15,912 bases of DNA from Euryarchaeota archaeon UBA258 (lineage in GTDB: Archaea; Thermoplasmatota; Poseidoniia; Poseidoniales; Poseidoniaceae), in the NCBI GenBank assembly GCA_002502605.1, contig DAPR01000017.1, positions 17,761-33,672 of the forward strand. Direction: 5' to 3'. How positions within the stretch are numbered: the first letter of the stretch is position 1; every line of letters starts with the position of its first letter. The position numbers and the translations under genes were made by a program. Below the pieces are notes generated by a model. The model saw nothing but the letters and a program-made list of their open reading frames with translations. It did not search any database and had not been told where the DNA came from. Below, one piece after another: positions 6,601 through 11,967 of this stretch.

Positions 6601-7467
6601 TCACTCTTCTTCTTCGCTCTGAACTGTGAGATCAACAATTTCAAGTTCGTCCAGCGAGACCGGGTGTTCGCTTGATTGGGTTCTCAGATTCATCCCATCG
6701 GGCATTGATGCTTGATAGTCTGAGCTGAGAAGTTCTGTTGATGGATCTGCCTCAATCAACGATGCCTCAACGCGGGCGAGCGCACGCTCGAGTCCGGGGG
6801 CGTTGTCATCTGCAAGGGCATTCCGAGCGATTCCTAAATCGAATTCTGCTGCTGCAAAAGACGCTTGAGCCTTCTCAAGGATCCATCCCTCACTGCCTTC
6901 GTGTTCCTTCATACGTTTCGCCACTTCAACAGAGCGCTGTTTGATCATTTCAATCGATGCCTCGAACGAGGCACGTGCTGACGCCATGCCTTCTCTCCAT
7001 GAAGATTCATTGCCGTCAAGGCTCGACCCTTGATGGTGCTTGTTCAGCCATTTGATTGCCGACCTGCGATGCTTGAATTCCCATGGGTTGTGACCGAGTG
7101 AGGCACTGAGATCAAACAGAATCCGCATGCGCTCTTGGAATGGTCCTGTCAATTCGATCACGTTCACATAACCTGAATTAAACAACCCAAAACCCCAGTA
7201 CGAATCTGAAAGAATTCGGACGCTGAGCGTCCCGCTCGTGGTGTTCATGGTCCATCGTTGCTCGTTGAATTTTGGAGGCGTTGAGAAATGAGGTGTTTCC
7301 GGTTGTGTGAGGTTGGCTAAAAGCGCAATGGCAACATCCCCAAGATAGACGGTGTTGCTTGGGAGTGCGAACCTCTTCGGTCGCAAAAGATGCGAGTCAT
7401 GTTCGACTTTGTGGTGGGCATCGGCGCGCAGAACCTGAGCGAACACCCTTGTTGTTTCGTGCATCAT
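6601..7467 (-). CDS. Unknown 288-residue soluble protein
   Basis: No family is recognised. There is no signal peptide or membrane helix. Residues 20-130 are mixed beta/alpha with the segment VRILSDSYWGFGLFNSGYVNVIELTGPF. From about 150 to 240 the sequence is helical and charged (ASARASFEASIEMIKQRSVEVAKRMKEHEG; AEFDLGIARNALADD), suggesting a helical bundle or coiled coil. The tail is acidic and ends in four glutamates. The frame is open to a start codon at 7509, but the tandem ATGs at 7467 and 7464 directly follow an AGGAGG site on the minus strand (7471-7476), which decides the start. The gene lies upstream of Sec61-beta, from which it is separated by 65 bases and a likely promoter. It is divergent from the helix-hairpin-helix gene. 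Confidence 0.7.
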   Translation of the reverse strand: MMHETTRVFAQVLRADAHHKVEHDSHLLRPKRFALPSNTVYLGDVAIALLANLTQPETPHFSTPPKFNEQRWTMNTTSGTLSVRILSDSYWGFGLFNSGYVNVIELTGPFQERMRILFDLSASLGHNPWEFKHRRSAIKWLNKHHQGSSLDGNESSWREGMASARASFEASIEMIKQRSVEVAKRMKEHEGSEGWILEKAQASFAAAEFDLGIARNALADDNAPGLERALARVEASLIEADPSTELLSSDYQASMPDGMNLRTQSSEHPVSLDELEIVDLTVQSEEEE

Positions 7468-7470
7468 TCC

Positions 7471-7476
7471 CCTCCT
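7471..7476 (-). promoter_or_regulatory. Strong Shine-Dalgarno AGGAGG deciding the start of the 288-residue protein
   Basis: AGGAGG followed by GGA precedes two tandem ATG codons. Spacing is three bases to the ATG at 7467 and six to the ATG at 7464. The second may be the true initiator; either way the upstream in-frame starts at 7509, 7506 and 7494 are disfavoured. Confidence 0.5.
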
Positions 7477-7544
7477 CTTATTGGCTCGGTTCATCGAGTG
7501 ACCCATCAATGCAACGGTGATATGATTCGATTAAGGGAGAAGTA

Positions 7545-7550
7545 TTGAAG
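7545..7550 (+). promoter_or_regulatory. Possible TATA-like element TTGAAG before the HhH/H1-like gene
   Basis: TTGAAG is centred about 36 bases before the ATG at 7584 and resembles the TTGAAA cores found before other genes here. The spacing is ten bases longer than the best examples but matches the one before the SAP-domain gene. Weak evidence. Confidence 0.25.
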
Positions 7551-7583
7551 AGCGTCACCTTGCATGGGGTGGCAAGTGAGACT

Positions 7584-8102
7584 ATGGCTGCCAAGAAGGG
7601 TTCCTCAAAGATTGAAGCATTAACTGCACTTCCTGGCGTTGGCGCTGCTACAGCAAAGAAGCTCGTTTCAGCAAAAATTGACACCGTTGGGAAGTTGGCG
7701 AGCGCCGGCGCAAAGAAAATCGAAGACGCTGGAGTCAGTGCTGCTGTTGCTAAGAAAATCAGTGCTGCGGCAAAGGCGGCTGACAAGGTGACTGGGGCGG
7801 CAAAGGCGAAGGTTACAAAGGCAAAATCTGCTTCAAAAACATCAGCAAAGAAGGCAACCGCCGCTGCTAAGAAAACAGCTGAGAAGGCAACGGCGGCGAC
7901 GAAGAAAACCGCAACAAAGGCAAAAGGCAAGGCGAAAAGCTCGGCGAGCAAAGCCAAAGCAGTGGCCAAGAAGACGGTCGCCAAAGCCAAGGACGCTACC
8001 AGCATGACCGTACCTTCTAAGAAGTCCGATGACGGACGAAAGGGGGCCACGCTCAAGGTTCCACGAAGCGTGCGCGACATGCCTTGGTTCAACAAAAAGT
8101 GA
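7584..8102 (+). CDS. Helix-hairpin-helix protein with histone H1-like Lys/Ala-rich tail
   Basis: A 172-residue, very basic protein. Residues 12-62 form a helix-hairpin-helix pair: LPGVGAATAKKL (16-27) with the GxG turn, and a second, degenerate hairpin IEDAGVSAAVAKKI (46-59). This fold binds the DNA backbone without sequence specificity. Residues 72-137 are an almost pure Ala/Lys/Thr/Ser tail with repeated AAKK and KAK units, as in histone H1 C-terminal domains and bacterial H1-like proteins. A short non-repetitive end (LKVPRSVRDMPWFNKK) follows. ATG at 7584 is chosen over the TTG at 7545, since residues before it do not look coding. TTGAAG at 7545-7550 lies about 36 bases upstream. An architectural, DNA-compacting role is inferred from composition; its regulation and partners are unknown. 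Confidence 0.85.
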   Translation: MAAKKGSSKIEALTALPGVGAATAKKLVSAKIDTVGKLASAGAKKIEDAGVSAAVAKKISAAAKAADKVTGAAKAKVTKAKSASKTSAKKATAAAKKTAEKATAATKKTATKAKGKAKSSASKAKAVAKKTVAKAKDATSMTVPSKKSDDGRKGATLKVPRSVRDMPWFNKK

Positions 8103-8129
8103 GATCTACCCTCGTCAAGCATCGCTATG

Positions 8130-8137
8130 CTTGAAAG
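8130..8137 (+). promoter_or_regulatory. Promoter-like dyad CTTGAAAG upstream of the 60-residue protein
   Basis: CTTGAAAG is centred about 27 bases before the ATG at 8161, which has no Shine-Dalgarno sequence, so a leaderless transcript is likely. The same eight-base dyad (CTT, two bases, AAG) recurs at 10845-10852 and 11927-11934. It supports the reality of the small downstream gene. Confidence 0.45.
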
Positions 8138-8160
8138 CCGTCGTGATTCACAACCCAGCA

Positions 8161-8343
8161 ATGCCTAGGAGAAAGTATGGCCGTTTGCGGAAAGCGGTTG
8201 AAGTCCCTCCTAAGGGAAATTGTTCTCGCTGTCGCTCTGGCAAATTCTGCCCGCTTGAAGGTCACTCGGGCCAGGGTGTCGTTCCCAAGCGAGCATGGGC
8301 AGGTCCGGCTTTTATCGCAAAACGAAAGGCAAAGCGAACGTAA
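8161..8343 (+). CDS. Small basic Cys-containing protein, possible zinc-binding
   Basis: A 60-residue protein beginning MPRRKYGRLRKAVEV. Cysteines C21, C24 and C30 with H35 (spacing C-x2-C-x5-C-x4-H) could bind one zinc ion. The N-terminus and the C-terminal end (KRKAKRT) are strongly basic, which suggests nucleic-acid binding. The frame is open further upstream, but that part overlaps the 3' end of the HhH gene and looks non-coding. The ATG at 8161 has the CTTGAAAG element about 27 bases before it. The stop codon (8341-8343) abuts the stop of the convergent recombinase gene with no base between. No family is recognised; zinc binding is inference from residue spacing. Confidence 0.6.
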   Translation: MPRRKYGRLRKAVEVPPKGNCSRCRSGKFCPLEGHSGQGVVPKRAWAGPAFIAKRKAKRT

Positions 8344-9438
8344 TCATTCCACGCCAAATGCGCTGGTTGATGGCGTGTTTTCTTCGACGGTGTCGACCGT
8401 TTCACTGGCCTCAGCTGCTGCTTCAAGAGTTTCGCGCGTGGCTTGGGCTCGGTGATAGACTTCCCTCAAGGTTTGATCTGAAATTTCAAGATACACTCGG
8501 GTCGTCGCGATGCTTGAATGGCCAAGCAAGCGCTGGATGGTGACTAAATCTGCACCTCGCTCCAGAAGCCCTGTCGCAAAATTGTGGCGGAGCACGTGGG
8601 GTGTCAGTTTTCCTTTCGGTAGAGAAGCATCTGCTGCGAGGTGATCCATGAGCCGTTGGACCCCTCGAGGTTGCAGGCGCCGGCCTGCGGAGTTCAGTAA
8701 AAAAGCATAATCTTCGCCCTTTCGCCGGGATTCCCTCACTGGGATCCAAGCGTGAATTCGTTCAAGGGTCCGGCGCGTAAACAAGACCAGTCGATCTTTG
8801 TCGCCTTTTCCTCCAAACACCCGAGCAGAACCGTCTTCCAAGTCAATGTCGTTGATGTCGAGGTTGCACACTTCACTCACTCGAAGCCCGGTATCCAACA
8901 TCATTGTCACCACGAGGGAAGCCACGGGATCTTCGCTTCTGGCAGCGGACTCAAGCACCATCGACATCTCACGTCGAGTCAATGTGCGCGGTAAGCGCCG
9001 TCCTGTTCGGGCACGTACGAGGTGATCTGGCCAACGGTGACCAAGCCATTTCAGGAGATGCCGTGCTGCGGCTAGACGAGCGTTGTATGTGGTTGGTCGA
9101 AGTTCCGAAAGAGAAAGCGTCCAACGATCCAAGCGCCCGTTCAAGGGCTCCATTCGCTCAGCCAAGGCTTCCACGGTCATGGCATTGTATCCCGCTTCAT
9201 CGAGGACATTCTCTTGAGGCAGTGTGGTCTCGACGAGGGCTCTTAAGCCACTGGCGTATGATTTCTGTGTGTTTTCGGATTTGTTTTCAGCGCGCAACGC
9301 TTGACGGTAGCATGTCACCCATGGCAGTTCTGCCATGTGGACAAGGCGAGGCGGCAAATCCACGCTGGACGCGACAAGCCTGCTTTGGCTTGGTTTCAGC
9401 GCCTTGCGTTGCCGCTCGTAAGTTCTCCGCTTTTCCAT
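8344..9438 (-). CDS. xerA: XerA-type tyrosine site-specific recombinase
   Basis: A 364-residue tyrosine recombinase. Residues 36-140 are the SAM-like core-binding domain that clamps DNA (YRQALRAENKSENTQKSYASGL). Residues 150-320 are the catalytic domain with all expected active-site residues: R186 in DTGLRVSE, K211 in GGKGDKDR, H281 and R284 in LTPHVLRHNFATG, H307 in LLGHSS, and nucleophile Y316 in TTRVYLEIS. This order and spacing match Xer recombinases, which resolve chromosome dimers at dif sites; the archaeal form is called XerA. Compared with XerA of about 280 residues, it has some 35 extra N-terminal residues and an acidic 48-residue tail after Y316. It lies downstream of the RimK-like gene, with a structured 141-base gap. 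An integrase of a mobile element is possible, but no att sites or mobile genes are seen nearby. Confidence 0.88.
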   Translation of the reverse strand: MEKRRTYERQRKALKPSQSRLVASSVDLPPRLVHMAELPWVTCYRQALRAENKSENTQKSYASGLRALVETTLPQENVLDEAGYNAMTVEALAERMEPLNGRLDRWTLSLSELRPTTYNARLAAARHLLKWLGHRWPDHLVRARTGRRLPRTLTRREMSMVLESAARSEDPVASLVVTMMLDTGLRVSEVCNLDINDIDLEDGSARVFGGKGDKDRLVLFTRRTLERIHAWIPVRESRRKGEDYAFLLNSAGRRLQPRGVQRLMDHLAADASLPKGKLTPHVLRHNFATGLLERGADLVTIQRLLGHSSIATTRVYLEISDQTLREVYHRAQATRETLEAAAEASETVDTVEENTPSTSAFGVE

Positions 9439-9439
9439 T

Positions 9440-9452
9440 GGCGTTCACCGCC
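9440..9452 (-). other. Hairpin 3 in the xerA leader, next to the start codon
   Basis: On the minus strand GGCG-GTGAA-CGCC forms a four-base-pair stem with a five-base loop that ends one base before the ATG at 9438. The likely ribosome-binding GGTGA (9445-9449) is split between the stem and the loop, so folding could affect initiation. Confidence 0.35.
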
Positions 9453-9453
9453 T

Positions 9454-9467
9454 CCCGCCGAAGCGGG
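9454..9467 (-). other. Hairpin 2 in the xerA leader with UUCG tetraloop
   Basis: On the minus strand CCCGC-TTCG-GCGGG is a perfect five-base-pair GC stem closing a C(UUCG)G tetraloop, an exceptionally stable RNA loop. Its 3' arm shares two bases with a GGAGG at 9451-9455. Confidence 0.5.
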
Positions 9468-9478
9468 TGTGCATCCCG

Positions 9479-9492
9479 TGCTCCGAAGAGCA
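9479..9492 (-). other. Hairpin 1 in the xerA leader with UUCG tetraloop
   Basis: On the minus strand TGCTC-TTCG-GAGCA is a perfect five-base-pair stem with a second C(UUCG)G loop. If the TATA-like element at 9515-9520 is used, transcription would begin at or just inside this hairpin. Confidence 0.45.
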
Positions 9493-9514
9493 GTTTCAGT
9501 AAAGTACGCCCCCA

Positions 9515-9520
9515 TATCAA
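9515..9520 (-). promoter_or_regulatory. TATA-like TTGATA upstream of the structured xerA leader
   Basis: On the minus strand the context is GGTTTGATATGG. The TTGATA core matches the elements at 157-164 and 6565-6572. Placing a start site 27 bases downstream predicts an RNA beginning near 9490, giving a leader of about 52 bases that contains the hairpins. Pattern-based only. Confidence 0.35.
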
Positions 9521-9579
9521 ACCATCGCGCGAACGCGTGGATTGGAAAAGCAACTCATGGGTGATTGAAAAGCGCCGAA

Positions 9580-10821
9580 TCACGCATTGGTTTCTTCGGG
9601 CTCATCGAGGCTAAAGGCCTCGCTTGGAACATCCAGAATCGCTTGGCGAAGCGATGCCCGCAAGGCCGTAAGTTCGCCATAGCAAACCAGAATGTCATCC
9701 CAGCGTAGCTGTATTTCATTGGGAGGGTTCCAGATCAACGTGTTGTCCCGCGATAAGGCAAAGACTGGAATCTCAGAACCGGATTTGAACAAACTTGCAA
9801 GCGGTTTACCCACCACGTTTGGATGGTTACGAATTTGCAGAGAAAGCACCCCTGCGCCAGGAACTGTTCGGAGCAATTGATCGAGGTCCACTTCCGAAAA
9901 TTCTGTTTCTGACATCACATAATCGATGATCTCACCTGCGACATTGACCCCGCTTGCCTTCTCGATGCCTTCTAAGCCTGGTGAAGAATTGACTTCTAAC
10001 ACAAGCGGCCCATCATCCGATTCGAGCAGGTCCACACCGGCAACATGCAGGCCAAGAACCCGTGCTGCTCGGCAGGCTGCTTCTTCAAACTCGGGCGTAA
10101 GATCGACGTTTTCAACCGTCCCGTTGAGGTGGTAATTTGAGCGGAATTCTCGGCCGCGGGCACGGCGACGCATGCTCGCCACAACACGGTCGCCAACAAC
10201 AAGGGCACGGATGTCCTTTCCATGGGATTCTGCAATGTATTCTTGGACCAAAACGGCACGCCCCGTCAACAGAAGCCCTTGCACGAGGTTCTTTGCTTCC
10301 CGCAAGGTATGACGAAGGAAAACGCCCTGGCCCTGTGTCCCTTGGGTGACCTTGATGACAACTGGGAGGCCACCGACGAAATCGACGGCTGTTTCGACAT
10401 CGATGATATCGCGGACATAGGTCGTCCGGGGAACTGGTAGCCGATTTCGGGCAAGGATTTGCGATGCGTGCAACTTGTCTCTGCTTTGTAAAATCCCACC
10501 ACCGCTGTTGGCAGTCCAGATGCCCAATTGCTCAAGATGGCGCAGAACTGCGACGCCGTGTTTGGTGATGGAATGGCCGATGCGTGGAATGACAGCATCG
10601 AAATTAAACGGCTCTCCATTGTGAAGAACATCAATCCTTCCATCGGCCACAAAAAGTGAAAATTTCATTGGATCGGCAACATAGGGGTCCAATCCCCGCT
10701 TCCTGGCTTCTTCGACCAGACGCCGTGTGCTGTATAATCGCGGACCCCTCGAGAGTATTGCCAAGCGCAAATCAGAGTTGGAAAACTCGCTGTCGCGATT
10801 GGTCCCCCTCTCGGCGCTCAT
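9580..10821 (-). CDS. rimK: RimK-type ATP-grasp glutamate ligase with C-terminal RCK_C-like domain
   Basis: A 413-residue protein whose residues 18-305 closely follow bacterial RimK, which adds glutamates to the C-terminus of ribosomal protein S6. The RimK N-domain is seen in AILSRGPRLYSTRRL and FDAVIPRIGHSIT. The ATP-grasp parts are VVIKV (K157), the glycine loop GTQGQGV (161-167), VQEYI (192-196), VAGVD (D264) and LEVNSSPGLEGIE (E276, N278). Unlike the roughly 300-residue E. coli enzyme, about 90 residues follow. Residues 327-390 (NHPNVVGKPLASL, then DNTLIWNPP, then DDILVCYGE) look like an RCK_C/TrkA-C ligand-binding domain. The target need not be S6; related enzymes make other amide bonds. 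ATG at 10821 gives a 17-residue extension before the domain. A bidirectional promoter-like element lies 27 bases upstream. Confidence 0.88.
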   Translation of the reverse strand: MSAERGTNRDSEFSNSDLRLAILSRGPRLYSTRRLVEEARKRGLDPYVADPMKFSLFVADGRIDVLHNGEPFNFDAVIPRIGHSITKHGVAVLRHLEQLGIWTANSGGGILQSRDKLHASQILARNRLPVPRTTYVRDIIDVETAVDFVGGLPVVIKVTQGTQGQGVFLRHTLREAKNLVQGLLLTGRAVLVQEYIAESHGKDIRALVVGDRVVASMRRRARGREFRSNYHLNGTVENVDLTPEFEEAACRAARVLGLHVAGVDLLESDDGPLVLEVNSSPGLEGIEKASGVNVAGEIIDYVMSETEFSEVDLDQLLRTVPGAGVLSLQIRNHPNVVGKPLASLFKSGSEIPVFALSRDNTLIWNPPNEIQLRWDDILVCYGELTALRASLRQAILDVPSEAFSLDEPEETNA

Positions 10822-10844
10822 AAATCACCGTCGATGGAACGCGC

Positions 10845-10852
10845 CTTTCAAG
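10845..10852. promoter_or_regulatory. Bidirectional promoter-like dyad CTTTCAAG between rimK and the collagen-like membrane protein
   Basis: The only 55-base gap between the divergent starts (10821 minus, 10877 plus) holds CTTTCAAG, read as CTTGAAAG on the other strand. Its centre is about 27 bases from the rimK ATG and 28 from the other ATG, the right distance for a TATA box in both directions. Because the element is dyad-symmetric, it could serve both genes or be bound by a dimeric regulator. Confidence 0.5.
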
Positions 10853-10876
10853 TGCTCGCTCGGAATCGGGAGAATC

Positions 10877-11869
10877 ATGTCAGAAGAGCAGGTTGAGGCG
10901 CAGACGGAAGTCGCAGTGACGGATGAAGACCGCGATGAGGCTGTTGAAGCCATGACGCTCGAGCAACGCCAGGAGGCCCTGAAACAGTCTCGATGGAATG
11001 TGTTTTTGTGGCTTGGTATAGCTGTTTTGATGTTTGGCTTCGCATTGTTCCCAATGTCATTTGACGAAACTTACGACGGATTTACCAATTCAGCCGAGAA
11101 AGATATTGGTTGGGTCTGGGGACCATCGCTTGCTGGTGAAGACTTCATGGATGTACCATTAACCATCGACGCAGAGGTGCAGAACCCTCCCGCGGCCCTC
11201 GATGTGAATTTGGCTGCTTACGCCCTTCAAGAGAAGGACTGCGCTAAGAATTTGGGTGCAGAAACTGAAAAAGCAAGGGATGGAAACGACCACGCCTATC
11301 AGTACCAATTGCTCGATGAAACCCCTGTTGCAGGTGGCGAATACACCTTCGATTTCCAGCTCGACTCGGGCCACTATTGCGTGATTGTGCAATTTGTTGA
11401 CAGCGATGGCAACAACATTGGCGACAGCGCAACCAAAATGACGATTGATGGCGCAGTCTATCCAAACCAAGTGATTGCCGGGCTCTTTGGTCTGGTGTGT
11501 CTCGGGTTGTCGGCCTTCGCCTTTATTGGAGCGCAACGCCATGGTGAATCTGTCAAGAGCATGCTCGAGAAGGATTTGGAAACAACAGAAACCAAAGTGC
11601 TCGCATCAATTTCAAACGAACGGATCGCCGCCGGACCATCTGGTCCACCTGGCCCTGCAGGTCCTGCGGGACCTCCATCAGCAGATGGACCAACAGGCCC
11701 CCCACAATCTGAGCCAGTTGCTGAGCCAAGCGCTGATGAACAGAGTGCTGAGGCAGTGTATGAGCCAGCAGAGAACGGTTACTATTTCCGAAAGATGCCG
11801 GATGGCTCCTATGACCAAACGGTGTATGTCAAGAATGAAGATGGCACCTACGCCCCACATCAAGATTAA
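10877..11869 (+). CDS. Two-pass membrane protein with collagen-like Gly-X-Y stretch in its tail
   Basis: A 330-residue protein, not a known family. Residues 1-38 are acidic and cytosolic (MSEEQVEAQTEVAVTDEDRD). Residues 41-62 are the first membrane helix (NVFLWLGIAVLMFGFALF). Residues 63-197 are an outside, beta-rich domain with two cysteines (C122, C168) that could form a disulfide. Residues 198-219 are the second helix. The cytosolic tail has a helical region, then eight triplets at 253-276 (GPS GPP GPA GPA GPP SAD GPT GPP), collagen-like with one break. It ends in a tyrosine-rich motif (NGYYFRKMPDGSYDQTVYVK). ATG at 10877 is preferred over upstream in-frame starts that lie inside rimK, because the promoter-like dyad is about 28 bases before it. 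The next gene on the strand also encodes a membrane protein. Confidence 0.8.
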   Translation: MSEEQVEAQTEVAVTDEDRDEAVEAMTLEQRQEALKQSRWNVFLWLGIAVLMFGFALFPMSFDETYDGFTNSAEKDIGWVWGPSLAGEDFMDVPLTIDAEVQNPPAALDVNLAAYALQEKDCAKNLGAETEKARDGNDHAYQYQLLDETPVAGGEYTFDFQLDSGHYCVIVQFVDSDGNNIGDSATKMTIDGAVYPNQVIAGLFGLVCLGLSAFAFIGAQRHGESVKSMLEKDLETTETKVLASISNERIAAGPSGPPGPAGPAGPPSADGPTGPPQSEPVAEPSADEQSAEAVYEPAENGYYFRKMPDGSYDQTVYVKNEDGTYAPHQD

Positions 11870-11924
11870 CCGCACCCCCATTGAGGCGTTGAAACCCTCT
11901 CTTCGTCCCGCTCAACGAGCGCCA

Positions 11925-11936
11925 CCCTTGAAAGGG
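11925..11936 (+). promoter_or_regulatory. Promoter-like dyad CCCTT-GA-AAGGG upstream of the SAP-domain gene
   Basis: A perfect five-base inverted repeat containing CTTGAAAG lies in the 98-base gap before the ATG at 11968. The TTGAAA core is about 37 bases upstream, ten more than for the other copies, so a short leader or an operator role is possible. Nothing else stands out in this gap. Confidence 0.4.
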
Positions 11937-11967
11937 ATAGGCGTCAGGGCATGTATGGGGTTCAAAC

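Noticed and set aside
7478..8161. 227-residue minus-strand frame that looks like a hydrophobic membrane protein
   Set aside because: It is the complement of the Lys/Ala-rich HhH gene. Complements of AAG and GCA codons read as Phe, Leu, Ala and Val, which mimics membrane helices. The sense strand has a clear HhH domain.
9439..9579. Possible tRNA or dif/att site in the gap before xerA
   Set aside because: No T-loop GTTCRANNC, no acceptor stem pairing and no cloverleaf could be drawn. No pair of inverted 11-base arms like those of dif was found by eye. The hairpins are better explained as mRNA leader structure.
8904..9614. 236-residue plus-strand open frame opposite the recombinase gene
   Set aside because: It lies almost wholly antisense to xerA, whose catalytic residues are all intact. 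The predicted protein is rich in Arg, Ser and Trp with no domain, as expected for a shadow frame.
10727..10876. Upstream extension of the collagen-like membrane protein frame to a TTG at 10727
   Set aside because: The extension runs antisense to the first codons of rimK and gives a basic, non-membrane stretch. The ATG at 10877 is followed by an acidic N-terminus and has a promoter-like element at the right distance.
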